Origin: Sphingomonadaceae bacterium
GTDB lineage: Bacteria > Pseudomonadota > Alphaproteobacteria > Sphingomonadales > Sphingomonadaceae
NCBI GenBank assembly: GCA_947451145.1
Contig: CANFXW010000011.1
Coordinates: forward strand, 1-64,000
Direction of reading: 5' to 3'
Length of the DNA: 64,000 nt
Shown here: one piece after another, positions 34,696-43,891 of the stretch
Numbering within the stretch: position 1 is the first letter of the stretch
Layout: each line of letters starts with the position of its first letter
Translations under genes and position numbers: made by a program
Notes under the pieces: model-generated
Database searches by the model: none
Told to the model about the DNA's origin: nothing
The model's input: only the letters and a program-made list of their open reading frames with translations

Positions 34696-35355
34696 TTATT
34701 CATGTGGCAAGGAGCTCTCGACTTCCTCTTTGGCTTCGCTGGCAAGCCCGTGCCGCATCAGCATGGGCATGTGGAGGAAAGTGAAGACGAACGACAGCGG
34801 CATGAACAGCCACAGCTTCAGTGTGATCCATGTGCCGAAATTGCCGTGTGCGACATTGAAGAACTGGCGCAGACCCTCGTTCAGCACTGCGAGAAACAGG
34901 AAAAACCAGCCCCAGTTGCGCGAAAGGATCATCCAGCCGGCATCGTCCAGCCCTTCAAAGGCCACGCCCAGCAGGATCTTCAACAAGGCCCGCCCGCGCA
35001 TCACACCGATCAGCAGGGCGACACCGAACAGGACATAGATCACTGTCGGCTTGATCTGGATCCACACCGGATCGCGCAGGAAATAGGTCATCGTGCCAAA
35101 AGTCAGGATCAGCCCGGTCGAAAGCCACAGCATCGGCGGCACATGTTTGTAGCGGATCAGGCTGTAGGCAAAGGCCGCGATCGCCCCGACCATGAAGGCC
35201 AGTGTGCCCTTGATGACAGCGGCCACTTCAATAATGATGTCGCCGCGATTGGCGGGGGAGCTGTACTTGTAGACCAGAAAGAACAGCAGGATCGGGCCGT
35301 AATCGACCAGAAAGCTGGCGAGACCAGAGCGCTTGGGGGGTGCCGCACCAGCCAT
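34696..35355 (-). CDS. yciB: YciB/septation protein A family inner-membrane protein
   Basis: Inner-membrane-spanning protein of the IspA/YciB family, involved in envelope organisation and, in some species, septation. LVDYGPILLFFLVYKYS at the N-terminus, FGTMTYFLRDPVWIQIKPTVIYVLFGVALL and LILSRNWGWFFLFLAVLNEGLRQF are family signatures; five membrane spans. 219 residues is usual. The start overlaps the ftsY stop by one base, so it is coupled to ftsY. Confidence 0.92.
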   Translation of the reverse strand: MAGAAPPKRSGLASFLVDYGPILLFFLVYKYSSPANRGDIIIEVAAVIKGTLAFMVGAIAAFAYSLIRYKHVPPMLWLSTGLILTFGTMTYFLRDPVWIQIKPTVIYVLFGVALLIGVMRGRALLKILLGVAFEGLDDAGWMILSRNWGWFFLFLAVLNEGLRQFFNVAHGNFGTWITLKLWLFMPLSFVFTFLHMPMLMRHGLASEAKEEVESSLPHE

Positions 35356-36290
35356 TACGCGACTCCCGCAATCACGCGCGCCACCAGATCGGGGTCGAAA
35401 GGACGCAGATCGTCGATCTTTTCTCCCACGCCAATGGCATGGATCGGCAGGCCGTATTGCTCTGCCGCTGCGACCAGAACACCGCCGCGCGCGGTGCCGT
35501 CCAGCTTGGTCATGATCAGACCGGTGACGCCGGCTACTTCCTTGAACACTTCGATCTGCTGCAAGGCGTTCTGTCCATTCGTGGCATCGAGCACCAGCAC
35601 GACATCATGCGGCGCCTCGGGATTGATCCGGCCGAGCACGCGGCGGATCTTCGCCAGTTCGTCCATCAGTTCGCGCTTGTTTTGCAGCCGTCCGGCAGTG
35701 TCGACGATCAGCGCGTCGATACCCTTGTCGGTCGCGGCCTTGACTGCATCGAACACGATCGAGGCCGGATCGCCGCCTTCGGGGCCGCGCACCAGCTCGA
35801 CACCAATGCGGCCAGCCCAGACCCCCAGCTGTTCGATGGCAGCGGCACGGAAGGTGTCACCCGCTGCGAACATCACGCCGTAATCCTGCTCTTGGAACAA
35901 GTGGCCCAGCTTGGCGATGGTCGTCGTCTTGCCCGAGCCATTGACGCCGATGACCAGGATCACCTGCGGGCGCGGGAAGGCGACGATTTCGAGCGGCTTG
36001 GCAACCGGGCGCAGGATGGCGGCGATTTCTTCGGCCACTGCCTGCCGGATCGCCGCCTCATCAGCGCCGCGTTCAAACCGTTCGCCCGACAGCTTCTCGC
36101 GAATGCGCGCTGCAGCGCGGGGGCCGAGGTCGGAGAGGATCAGCGCATCTTCAAGCTCATCAAGCTGCGCTTCATCAAGCCGCGTCTTGCTGACGATGCC
36201 GGCAAGGTTTTCCGTCAGGCGTTCCGATGTCTTGCGGAAGCCGCCGAAAAGGCGATCTGTCCAGCTTGAACCAGAGGACTCGCCGCTCAT
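35355..36290 (-). CDS. ftsY: signal recognition particle receptor FtsY
   Basis: SRP receptor GTPase for co-translational membrane targeting. NG domain with G1 GVNGSGKTTTIAKL, G2-region DTFRAAAIEQL, G3 DTAGRLQNKRELM, G4 TKLDGTARGGVLV. The N-terminal acidic A domain of E. coli is reduced to a few residues (311 residues total), as in most alphaproteobacteria. Coupled to mtaB upstream by a four-base overlap. Confidence 0.96.
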   Translation of the reverse strand: MSGESSGSSWTDRLFGGFRKTSERLTENLAGIVSKTRLDEAQLDELEDALILSDLGPRAAARIREKLSGERFERGADEAAIRQAVAEEIAAILRPVAKPLEIVAFPRPQVILVIGVNGSGKTTTIAKLGHLFQEQDYGVMFAAGDTFRAAAIEQLGVWAGRIGVELVRGPEGGDPASIVFDAVKAATDKGIDALIVDTAGRLQNKRELMDELAKIRRVLGRINPEAPHDVVLVLDATNGQNALQQIEVFKEVAGVTGLIMTKLDGTARGGVLVAAAEQYGLPIHAIGVGEKIDDLRPFDPDLVARVIAGVA

Positions 36291-37462
36291 GCCAGCAGGC
36301 CTTCGACAATGCGGGTGGGGGTAAGGGTCACGATGGTTCCGGGCATGGTATCGGTGGGAAGCTGCACTCTTGCGAAGTTTTCCGCATGGCCGGTCCCGTC
36401 CTTTTCGGCAAGCACCTTGAGCGATTGGCCGAGCAGACTTTGCAGCCAGTCCTGCCGAACCCGCCGGGCTTCGGCGCGCAATTCGGCGGCGCGTTGCCTG
36501 ATCAGCGCCGGTTCCAGCTGGGGCATCCGGGCGGCGGGGGTGCCGGGGCGCGGCGAATAGGGGAACACATGGCAGTGGACGAGGCCCAGTTCGGCAATCA
36601 TCGCCAGATTGGCGGCGTGCATGGTCTCGTCCTCGGTCGGGAAGCCGGCGATCAGGTCTGCACCAAAGGCGATGTCTGGCCGCCGGGCGCGCAGGCGTTC
36701 GACCAGTTGTGCTGCGTCTGACCGGCTGTGGCGGCGCTTCATGCGCTTGAGGGTCAGGTCATGCCCGTGTTGTAGCGAAAGGTGGACATGCGGCATCACG
36801 CGCTGTTCGCTGGCGACCAGATCGAACAGTGCGTGGTCAATTTCGATCCCGTCCACAGAGGAAAGGCGCAGCCGCTCCAACTCGGGAAAGGCGGAGAGGA
36901 TCGCGCCGACCAGCGCGCCAAGCCGGGGTTCGCCGGGCAGATCATGCCCCCAGGATGTCAGATCGACACCGGTCAGCACCACCTCGCGGACGCCAGCTGC
37001 AAGGTGCCGCTCGACCTCGGTCAGCACCTGCTGGATCGTCAGCGAGAGGCTTTTGCCCCGTCCCTGCGGGATGACGCAGAAGGTGCAGGCATGGTCGCAG
37101 CCGTTCTGCACGCCAACATAGGCGCGGGTGTGGGTGGTTGATGGCAGCGTTCTGGTCGACGCAGCCACATTCCACGCCCTTGGGTCTAGCTTCGCCGTAT
37201 TGGCAACCAGCCCGTCAACCTCGGGCATCGCGATAAGCGCCTCACGCTCCACCTCTGCCGCGCAGCCGGTGACCAGCAGCCGTGCATCGGGCCGGGCACG
37301 CTTGGCGCGGCGGATGGCTTGGCGGGTCTGGCGGACAGCTTCTGAGGTAACGGCGCAGGAATTGATGACGATCAGATCGTCGGCGCTTTCCAGCATTCCG
37401 CGCAGGCTTTCGCTTTCGGAAAGGTTCAACCGGCAACCCAGCGACACGACTTCGACGCTCAA
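36287..37462 (-). CDS. mtaB: tRNA t6A37 methylthiotransferase MtaB
   Basis: Radical-SAM enzyme converting t6A37 to ms2t6A37 in ANN-decoding tRNAs. The N-terminal UPF0004 domain has the first cluster cysteines (LGCRLN, NSCAV, TGCAAE). The radical-SAM cluster motif is NGCDHACTFCVIPQGRGKSLS. A TRAM-like C-terminus covers the last 60 residues. 391 residues is slightly short but complete. Overlaps dapF and ftsY, so dapF-mtaB-ftsY-yciB form one operon. Confidence 0.94.
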   Translation of the reverse strand: MSVEVVSLGCRLNLSESESLRGMLESADDLIVINSCAVTSEAVRQTRQAIRRAKRARPDARLLVTGCAAEVEREALIAMPEVDGLVANTAKLDPRAWNVAASTRTLPSTTHTRAYVGVQNGCDHACTFCVIPQGRGKSLSLTIQQVLTEVERHLAAGVREVVLTGVDLTSWGHDLPGEPRLGALVGAILSAFPELERLRLSSVDGIEIDHALFDLVASEQRVMPHVHLSLQHGHDLTLKRMKRRHSRSDAAQLVERLRARRPDIAFGADLIAGFPTEDETMHAANLAMIAELGLVHCHVFPYSPRPGTPAARMPQLEPALIRQRAAELRAEARRVRQDWLQSLLGQSLKVLAEKDGTGHAENFARVQLPTDTMPGTIVTLTPTRIVEGLLA

Positions 37463-38277
37463 CGCGCAGCTCCATAGGCGGCGGGGTCGAAGGTGCCGCG
37501 AAAGCTTTCGACAGCGGGGCCGGTCATGGTGATCCGGTTGGCGTTATCCCAGCCAATCGAGAGATCGCCGCCTTGCAGCTTCACGGTAACCAGCCGGTCA
37601 GTCAGCCCCCGGCGCATCGCGGCAATGGCCGTGGCGCAAGCGCCGGTGCCGCAGGCCCGCGTTTCACCCACGCCGCGCTCCCACACGCGCAGGCGAATTG
37701 TCTGGCGATCGACCACTGTGCAGACGTTGACGTTGATGCGGGCAGGGAACAGCGGATCGTGTTCGATCAATGGCCCCAGCCGCTCCAGTTCCACCGCGTC
37801 ACAGTCAGGCACGAAAAACACCACATGCGGATTGCCGACGTTGACTGCGGCGGGATTTTCCAGCGCTTCCCAGCCCACCGGCAGGGTCAGCGTATCCATG
37901 GCGTAGGCCAGCGGTATTGCGTCCCAATCGAAACGCGGCTCACCCATGTCGACAGCAATGCCGCCTTCGGTGGGTGAGCTTTGCAGAATGCCGCCCAGCG
38001 TTTCGATGCGTGCAAGGGCGCCGTGCAGCAGGCCGACCGCGCGGGTCGCGTTGCCGCAGGCCTCTACCTCGCCGCCATCGGCATTGAAGATGCGCATACG
38101 GAAGTCGGCTGTGGTGGATGGCTCAAGCAGGATCAGCTGATCGCAGCCAATGCCGGTCTTGCGATCCGCCAGAGCGGCGGCGAGCGCGTTCGTTACCGGC
38201 GGGACACCAGAGACGCGTGCATCGAGCACGACAAAGTCGTTACCAAGGCCATGCATCTTGATGAAAGGAACCTGCAT
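37459..38277 (-). CDS. dapF: diaminopimelate epimerase
   Basis: Converts LL- to meso-diaminopimelate for lysine and peptidoglycan synthesis. The two active-site cysteines are in EACGNATRAVG and TRACGTGACATA. N-terminal FIKMHGLGNDFVVLDAR is the family start. 272 residues. First gene of the operon with mtaB, ftsY and yciB. Confidence 0.96.
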   Translation of the reverse strand: MQVPFIKMHGLGNDFVVLDARVSGVPPVTNALAAALADRKTGIGCDQLILLEPSTTADFRMRIFNADGGEVEACGNATRAVGLLHGALARIETLGGILQSSPTEGGIAVDMGEPRFDWDAIPLAYAMDTLTLPVGWEALENPAAVNVGNPHVVFFVPDCDAVELERLGPLIEHDPLFPARINVNVCTVVDRQTIRLRVWERGVGETRACGTGACATAIAAMRRGLTDRLVTVKLQGGDLSIGWDNANRITMTGPAVESFRGTFDPAAYGAAR

Positions 38278-38329
38278 GTCCCGCGCTCTAGGCCGGGAGT
38301 TGCAGACAGTCTAGAGTCGGTTGGCTGGA

Positions 38330-40003
38330 TCAGGCAGCGTCGGATTGCTGCACCACGGCTTTCGGTTTGGGGCGCGGGCTACGCATATCGTCGAGCAATA
38401 GGCCCAGACCTTCCAGCCGCTCCATGATCTCCGCGCCGCTGGCAGGCTTGCCATAGAAATAGCCCTGTGCCTTGAATTCACCCAAGCGGCGCAGTTCTTC
38501 CATCACCTGCGCGCTTTCGACGCCTTCGGCAGTAATCGGCAGCCCCAGCCCGTTACCGAGCGAGGTGATGGCCTGGACGATCGTCAGGCTGTCCTTGTTC
38601 TCCGAAAGCGTGGCGATGAAGCTGCGATCGATCTTGATGCGGTCAAACGGCAGGGTACGCAGCTGCGAAAGCGAGGAATAACCAGTGCCGAAATCGTCAA
38701 GGCTGATGCGGATGCCCTGATTTTTCAGGCTGGTGATCAGCGAGCGGACGAGGCCGAGGTTTTCGTGCAGGCACGATTCGGTGATCTCGATTTCAAGCCG
38801 GCTCGGCGGGAAATTTGCCGTGACGAGCAGCTTTAGCAGCTTCTGCGAAAACCACGGATCGCGCAGTTGCAGCGGCGAGATATTGACTGACAGGGTGAGC
38901 GAGGGGTTCCAGATGCGCGCATCTTCCAGCGCCTGCCTGATTACGCTTTCTGACAGCTCGCCAATCACGCCGATTTCCTCGGCGATCGGGATGAACACGT
39001 CAGGCCCGACGAGGCCATGCGTCGGGCTTTGCCAGCGGGCGAGCATTTCGAAGCCGGAAATGTTGCCAGTCTTGAGATCGACCTGCGGTTCATAGAACGG
39101 CACGAATTCGCCCAGCGCGATGCCCGCACGGATGCCGGCTTCCAGCTCGCTGCGGAAGCGTAGTTCGTTTTCCATCTGGTCTTCAAACCAGTAGTAGCGG
39201 TTCTTCCCGGCCTTCTTGGAATGGTACATGGCGATATCGGCCATGTGCAAAAGCTGCTGCGCCGAAGCCATCTTGCCGGGCGCCAGTTCCGCCCGCGCAA
39301 GGCCGAGCGATACGGTTGCGCCTTCGATCAACAAGCCGTCGGCGAGCACTGGCTGGCAAATGGCCTCGATCAGTTCGCCAGCAATACGGTCAATCGTTTC
39401 CGGGCGAACCGACTCGAACGGGATCGTGCAGGCAAATTCATCACCCCCCAGCCGGGCGAGCAGCGCGCGCGGCGGCAGGATGGCGTTCACCCGGCGCGCC
39501 GTTTCGCGCAGCACGGCATCGCCAGCGGCGTGGCCGTTGCAATCGTTGAGCCGCTTGAAATTGTCGATGTCGATCATCACCAGTGCGACATGTTCGCCGC
39601 GGTTCAGGCTTTCGGCAAGCAGCCGGTTGCTCGCAGGGCCGATCGAGCGGCGGTTGAGGCAGCCGGTCAGTGGATCGGTTTCAGCCAGCTCGCGGGCATG
39701 GGCCTCGGCCCGGCTGCGCGTCTGCACTTCGTCGGCAAGATCGCGATAGCGCCGCCAGCCAAAGATGATCAGCGCGATGTTGAGCAGCAAAGCATTGGTC
39801 AGCAACCGGTCAGGCGGCAGGCCGATGCCTTGCAGCCAACGGACAACCTGCGCCATGGCAGTGCCGCCCGTGCCCACGAACATGATGATCGTGGCCATGG
39901 CAATGCCCAGAACCAGCACATCCTTGCCGGTCCGTTCAACGGTATCGGCGTCCTTCAAGTCGGACTGACCATTACTGTTACGCTTCAAGACCGATGCCCC
40001 CAA
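38330..40003 (-). CDS. GGDEF and EAL domain membrane protein
   Basis: Cyclic-di-GMP enzyme with two N-terminal membrane helices (VLVLGIAMATIIMFVG; LLTNALLLNIALIIFGW) and no obvious sensor. The GGDEF domain has intact RLGGDEF but lacks an RxxD inhibitory site just before it. The EAL domain starts with EMLARW (Ala to Met in the motif) but keeps the catalytic residues: Asn in VNISPLQLRD, ITES, DDFGTGYSSLSQL, KIDRSFI and TAEGVES, so phosphodiesterase activity is likely. The apparent start is TTG at 40003 and is uncertain. It stands alone. Confidence 0.9.
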   Translation of the reverse strand: MGASVLKRNSNGQSDLKDADTVERTGKDVLVLGIAMATIIMFVGTGGTAMAQVVRWLQGIGLPPDRLLTNALLLNIALIIFGWRRYRDLADEVQTRSRAEAHARELAETDPLTGCLNRRSIGPASNRLLAESLNRGEHVALVMIDIDNFKRLNDCNGHAAGDAVLRETARRVNAILPPRALLARLGGDEFACTIPFESVRPETIDRIAGELIEAICQPVLADGLLIEGATVSLGLARAELAPGKMASAQQLLHMADIAMYHSKKAGKNRYYWFEDQMENELRFRSELEAGIRAGIALGEFVPFYEPQVDLKTGNISGFEMLARWQSPTHGLVGPDVFIPIAEEIGVIGELSESVIRQALEDARIWNPSLTLSVNISPLQLRDPWFSQKLLKLLVTANFPPSRLEIEITESCLHENLGLVRSLITSLKNQGIRISLDDFGTGYSSLSQLRTLPFDRIKIDRSFIATLSENKDSLTIVQAITSLGNGLGLPITAEGVESAQVMEELRRLGEFKAQGYFYGKPASGAEIMERLEGLGLLLDDMRSPRPKPKAVVQQSDAA

Positions 40004-40078
40004 CGGTGCGGATACTAAGGGGCTTATCGGGCAATGCGGTGAAAGTTTGGTTAAGCTCGCTGCAACGGGCTGGAGCCT

Positions 40079-41014
40079 CTATTTCTTCAGGCCGATCTCG
40101 CGCAGGCGCTCCTGCAGGAATTGGTCGGCGGTGATCGGCACGGGATAGCGATCCGGATTCTCCGCGCTGATGCACTGCGGCAGGGTTTTGATCGGAAAGT
40201 CGCTGCGCAGATGGAGGAAGAATGGCATCGAATAACGACTGAATTGTGCACGCGTGGCGTCAGGATTGCGCACCCTGTGGATGGTTGAGGGCAGAACGTG
40301 GTTGGTCAGCCGCTCCAGCATATCGCCGACGTTGATCACCACGGCTCCTTCGGGCGGGGCGGCGGAAATCCAGGTTCCTTCCTTCGTGAGCAGTTCAAGC
40401 CCGGCTTCTTGCGCCCCAAGCAGCAGTGTAATCAGGTTGATATCGCCATGGGCACCAGCGCGAATGGCTTCGCCTGTCATACCTTTGAGCGGCGGATAGT
40501 GCAGCAGGCGCATAACAGAGTTGCCATCCTCGATGCCGCCGTCGAACCAGTGCTCGTCCAGCCCGAGGTAGATCGCAATGCGCGAAAGGATGGTCGCGCC
40601 GGTGGCATCGAACTGGCGGTAGAGTTCCTGAAACAGGGCCTTGAACCCCTCTGGCCGGGCCGGCCAGATGTTCGGCGGCATCGAATCGGCGAGCGGGCTG
40701 CCTTCTGGCAGATCACGGCCAATGTGCCAGAATTCCTTGAGATCGTGCGCCTTCGCGCCCTTGGCAATCTCGGTGCCGAACGGCGTATAGCCGCGCGCAC
40801 CGGCAATGGCGGGGTTGAAATAGCTGCGCTTCTCTTCCTCGGGCAGGGCGAAGAACTGTTCGGTAAGCGTCCACGCCTGATCAATCAGTCCAGCATCAAT
40901 GCCGTGGTCCTTTACCAGCGCAAAGCCGTAGGTCTTGAAACTGTCGCCAATCGCCTTGGAAAAGCTGGCCGCATCGTCTGCCAGTGAAAGCACCGGCAAG
41001 GTTGAAAGTGTCAT
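40079..41014 (-). CDS. 2OG-Fe(II) oxygenase, isopenicillin N synthase-like
   Basis: Non-heme iron dioxygenase of the plant/fungal IPNS-like family with an N-terminal DIOX_N region (PVLSLADDAASFSKAIGDSFKTYGFALVKDHGI). Iron ligands are His and Asp in GAHGDINLITLLLG and His in STIHRVRNP, followed by the 2OG-binding Arg-x-Ser (FSRYSMPFFL). 311 residues. Bacterial members have varied substrates; none can be proposed from this neighbourhood. Confidence 0.9.
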   Translation of the reverse strand: MTLSTLPVLSLADDAASFSKAIGDSFKTYGFALVKDHGIDAGLIDQAWTLTEQFFALPEEEKRSYFNPAIAGARGYTPFGTEIAKGAKAHDLKEFWHIGRDLPEGSPLADSMPPNIWPARPEGFKALFQELYRQFDATGATILSRIAIYLGLDEHWFDGGIEDGNSVMRLLHYPPLKGMTGEAIRAGAHGDINLITLLLGAQEAGLELLTKEGTWISAAPPEGAVVINVGDMLERLTNHVLPSTIHRVRNPDATRAQFSRYSMPFFLHLRSDFPIKTLPQCISAENPDRYPVPITADQFLQERLREIGLKK

Positions 41015-41074
41015 ATGGTTTGATCCGCAAAATGGTCTATTGGGCCCTGCATAGACCTAAACACAGTGAGTTTC

Positions 41075-41506
41075 ATGACCAAAATCAACCCGCCGCCTGC
41101 CCGCCTATGGCTGATGAAGAGCGAGCCCGATGCCTATAGCTGGGATGATCTTGTCGCTGAAAAAGAAGGCACCTGGGACGGGGTGCGCAATTACCGCGCG
41201 CGCAACAATCTGCGCGCCATGGCGGTGGGCGATCTGGCGTTCTTCTATCATTCCAACATCGGCAAGGAGATCGTCGGGATCGTCCGCATCAGCCAGGCCG
41301 GCCTGCCTGACCCAAGCGATGACACCGGCACCTGGGCTTCGGTGAAGGTGAAGCCAGTTCGCAAGCTGAAGAAGTCGGTAACGCTGGCGGCGATCAAGGC
41401 TGATCCGGTGCTGGCGCCGATCGAACTGCTCACCCTGTCGCGGCTCTCGGTTAGCGAAGTCCGGCCTGACGAATGGGAACACATTCTTGCCATGTCAGAG
41501 GCTTAG
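41075..41506 (+). CDS. EVE domain-containing protein
   Basis: A 143-residue PUA/YTH-like nucleic-acid-binding protein (thymocyte nuclear protein 1 type). Starts with LWLMKSEPDAYSWDDLVAEKEGTWDGVRNYRARNNLRAM; the aromatic cage and strands GDLAFFYHSNIGKEIVGIV and WASVKVKPVRKL are typical. EVE domains recognise modified bases in DNA or RNA. ATG 41075 is preferred to the in-frame GTG at 41066. Monocistronic; role not known. Confidence 0.93.
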   Translation: MTKINPPPARLWLMKSEPDAYSWDDLVAEKEGTWDGVRNYRARNNLRAMAVGDLAFFYHSNIGKEIVGIVRISQAGLPDPSDDTGTWASVKVKPVRKLKKSVTLAAIKADPVLAPIELLTLSRLSVSEVRPDEWEHILAMSEA

Positions 41507-41638
41507 GTTCTGGGAAGAAGTACACATTGTGCAGGGTTAATGTCCCGAAACGGGATGCGCCAAGTAAACGACAATTTGCAGTTTGATCGGTGGTAAATGA
41601 GTTCTTAACAGCGGGGCGTCGCAAGGGAGAATCGGCCC

Positions 41639-41830
41639 GTGAGAAGAGCCCTGGTTGTTACTGATGAAGCTGCCCGTCACCCGTTCCTGATGAGCCTGCC
41701 GCCGCATGTCCGCAAGGGAACTGCGCCGGTCGAGGCGCGCCGCCCGTCGCGAATTACGCGTCAGGACGTGAAGGACTTTCTTGTCGCCTATTGCGCCTGC
41801 TTCGTTTGCGTTTCCGCCTTTATCAGCTGA
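41639..41830 (+). CDS. small hypothetical protein with C-terminal hydrophobic helix
   Basis: A 63-residue open frame with a GTG start eight bases after AAGGGAG. The N-terminal half is basic and soluble-looking (MSLPPHVRKGTAPVEARRPSRITRQDV) and the C-terminus is a short Cys-containing hydrophobic helix (FLVAYCACFVCVSAFIS), suggesting tail anchoring in the inner membrane. The end overlaps the convergent MFS gene by eight bases. I do not know a family; the ribosome site and amino-acid composition make it plausible. Bases 41507-41638 before it contain only a small TCCCG/CGGGA hairpin. Confidence 0.5.
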   Translation: MRRALVVTDEAARHPFLMSLPPHVRKGTAPVEARRPSRITRQDVKDFLVAYCACFVCVSAFIS

Positions 41831-43130
41831 GCGCCTCAGCGGCTCTTTCGCTGCGGTAGAGCAGCGTTGCCAGCCAGGCCGAGAACAGACACATCACCGC
41901 GCTGAGCAGCAACTGTTCCTGCAACGGCAGGCCGGCTGCCGACAGGCCGATAGCGACAATCGCGCCAATCACCATTGCTCCGGAATTGACGATATTGTTC
42001 GCCGCAATGGTTCGCGCGGTTTGCGACTTGTCGACGAAGGTGGTCAGAAAAGCATAGAGCGGCACAACAAACATGCCGCCCGAAATAGCGATACCAAGCA
42101 AGCTGCCCAGCAACGGAATGGCCATCGGCTGGACAAGGAAATGCGCGGTATCAAGCATGGCCGAGCCTTCCTCACGCGACCAGACCCGGCACACGAAATA
42201 GAAGCCGACAACGAACAATCCCATGAAGATCACTGATGGTGCAGAATAGCGTGCCGATACTTTGCCCTTCAGCAGGGCGTTGATCGAAACCGAGCCGATG
42301 GCGATACCCACCGAGAAGATGACCAGAAACAGGCTGGCGACCTCTTTGCTGGCGTGCAGCACATCCTTTGCCAGAGGCGGGAACTGGATAAACAGCACGG
42401 TTCCCACCGCCCAGAAGAAGCTGATTGCAATGATCGCCTCAAACACGCGCCGGTCGTGGGTAGTGTTGCGTACCAGATCCCACGATGCGCGGATAAAGTG
42501 GAAGTCGAGAGGTTCGACATCGCTTTGCGGTGGGGCAGGTGGGACCTGCAGTCCGGTGAAATAGCCAATCACTGCCGTAACGACGACCCCCAGCGCAGCC
42601 CACTCGACCGGAATCCATCCCGCCAGAATAGTGCCCGCCAGAATAGCGACATAGGTTCCCGCCTCGACCAGCCCGGTGCCGGCCAGTACCTCCTCCGGTC
42701 TAAGGTGCTGGGGCAGAATTGCGTACTTGATCGGGCCGAAGAAGGTGGAATGAACTCCCATGGCAAACAGCGCGAGCAGCATGAGTGGAATCGCAAGAGT
42801 GCTGATCAGAATGCCTTTCCAGGCCAGCAACAGTCCCGCCCCGCCGACCAGCATGATGCCGATTTCGCACGCCTTTACGATGCGGATGACTTTCGCCTTG
42901 TCGCGCATGTCCGAAAGCTGTCCGGAAATCGCGGAGAAGATGAAGAACGGTATGACAAATATGAGCGAGGCAATGCCGCTGAACAGTGCCCCGCTGATGC
43001 TGGTGACATTGTAGACCACGAACAGCACCATGGCGTTCTTGAACAGGTTGTCGTTGAACGCGCCGAGCAATTGTGTGGCGAACAGGGGCAGAAAGCGCCG
43101 CTGCCGCACCAGGCTGGTTGAAGTTGTCAT
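41823..43130 (-). CDS. MFS transporter, lysophospholipid transporter (LplT)-like
   Basis: A 435-residue, 12-helix major facilitator. The N-terminus PLFATQLLGAFNDNLFKNAMVLFVVYN is the signature of the LplT branch, which flips lysophospholipids inward for re-acylation. Further typical parts are SGQLSDMRDKAKVIRIVKACEIGIM and GPIKYAILPQHLRPEEVLAGTGLVEAG. The ATG at 43130 is the conserved start; an upstream in-frame ATG adds non-conserved residues. In many bacteria the transporter is fused to an acyltransferase; here it is separate. Confidence 0.9.
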   Translation of the reverse strand: MTTSTSLVRQRRFLPLFATQLLGAFNDNLFKNAMVLFVVYNVTSISGALFSGIASLIFVIPFFIFSAISGQLSDMRDKAKVIRIVKACEIGIMLVGGAGLLLAWKGILISTLAIPLMLLALFAMGVHSTFFGPIKYAILPQHLRPEEVLAGTGLVEAGTYVAILAGTILAGWIPVEWAALGVVVTAVIGYFTGLQVPPAPPQSDVEPLDFHFIRASWDLVRNTTHDRRVFEAIIAISFFWAVGTVLFIQFPPLAKDVLHASKEVASLFLVIFSVGIAIGSVSINALLKGKVSARYSAPSVIFMGLFVVGFYFVCRVWSREEGSAMLDTAHFLVQPMAIPLLGSLLGIAISGGMFVVPLYAFLTTFVDKSQTARTIAANNIVNSGAMVIGAIVAIGLSAAGLPLQEQLLLSAVMCLFSAWLATLLYRSERAAEALS

Positions 43131-43285
43131 GCAGTTCTTGTCAGCATCCCCAATTGTGCGGCGGACCCTAGCGAACCCGCCACCCCGCACAAGCCCTTTG
43201 CGCGCTGATTGTTGCGGATGGATGGCAGCAGCGTGGAAATGGACCGATCCCCCCTCGACAGATCACCCGTGCGAAGGCAAGCTTG

Positions 43286-43885
43286 GTGGCGATGCTGACC
43301 CTGCCCAACCTGTTGACCCTTTCGCGCATTGTCGCCGTGCCTTTGCTGGTTGGCCTGATGTGGTGGCCTTCGTGGCACTTTGGCTATGGTCTGGCCTTCG
43401 CGCTCTATTCGCTGATGGGGATTACCGACTATTTCGACGGCTATGTCGCACGGTCCTTTGGCGCGGTGAGCAAGCTAGGGCAGTTCCTCGATCCCATCGC
43501 CGACAAGATCATGATCGCGGCGACCATCCTCGTGCTTTCCGCCCAGGGCGTCCTGACCGGGCCTTATGTGGGCGATATGCATGTGATCGCCGGCCTGATC
43601 ATCCTGATCCGCGAGATTGCCGTTTCGGGCCTGCGCGAATTTCTGGGCGGGCTTCAGGTTTCGGTGCCGGTTAGCCGCCTTGCCAAATGGAAGACGACCT
43701 TCCAGATCATCTGCCTCGGCGCGCTGATCCTCGGCCGCGCCATGCCCTGGTGGACGCTGACGGTGTCAGGTTTCACGATGAACGTGCCGCACACCGTTGG
43801 CCTGACAACGCTTTGGGCGGCGGCGGTGCTGACGGTGATTACCGGCTGGGATTATCTGCGGGTTGGCTTGAAGCACATGGATTGA
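43286..43885 (+). CDS. pgsA: CDP-diacylglycerol--glycerol-3-phosphate 3-phosphatidyltransferase
   Basis: Inner-membrane enzyme of phosphatidylglycerol synthesis. The CDP-alcohol phosphotransferase motif reads D-x2-DG-x2-AR-x8-G-x3-D-x3-D: ITDYFDGYVARSFGAVSKLG, then QFLDPIADK. LTLPNLLTLSRIVAVPLLVG is the usual N-terminus. Several starts are possible: TTG 43283, GTG 43286 (best distance from AAGG) and ATG 43292. About 199 residues. Divergent from the LplT-like gene, a fitting phospholipid pairing. Confidence 0.95.
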   Translation: MAMLTLPNLLTLSRIVAVPLLVGLMWWPSWHFGYGLAFALYSLMGITDYFDGYVARSFGAVSKLGQFLDPIADKIMIAATILVLSAQGVLTGPYVGDMHVIAGLIILIREIAVSGLREFLGGLQVSVPVSRLAKWKTTFQIICLGALILGRAMPWWTLTVSGFTMNVPHTVGLTTLWAAAVLTVITGWDYLRVGLKHMD

Positions 43886-43891
43886 AGCGGG

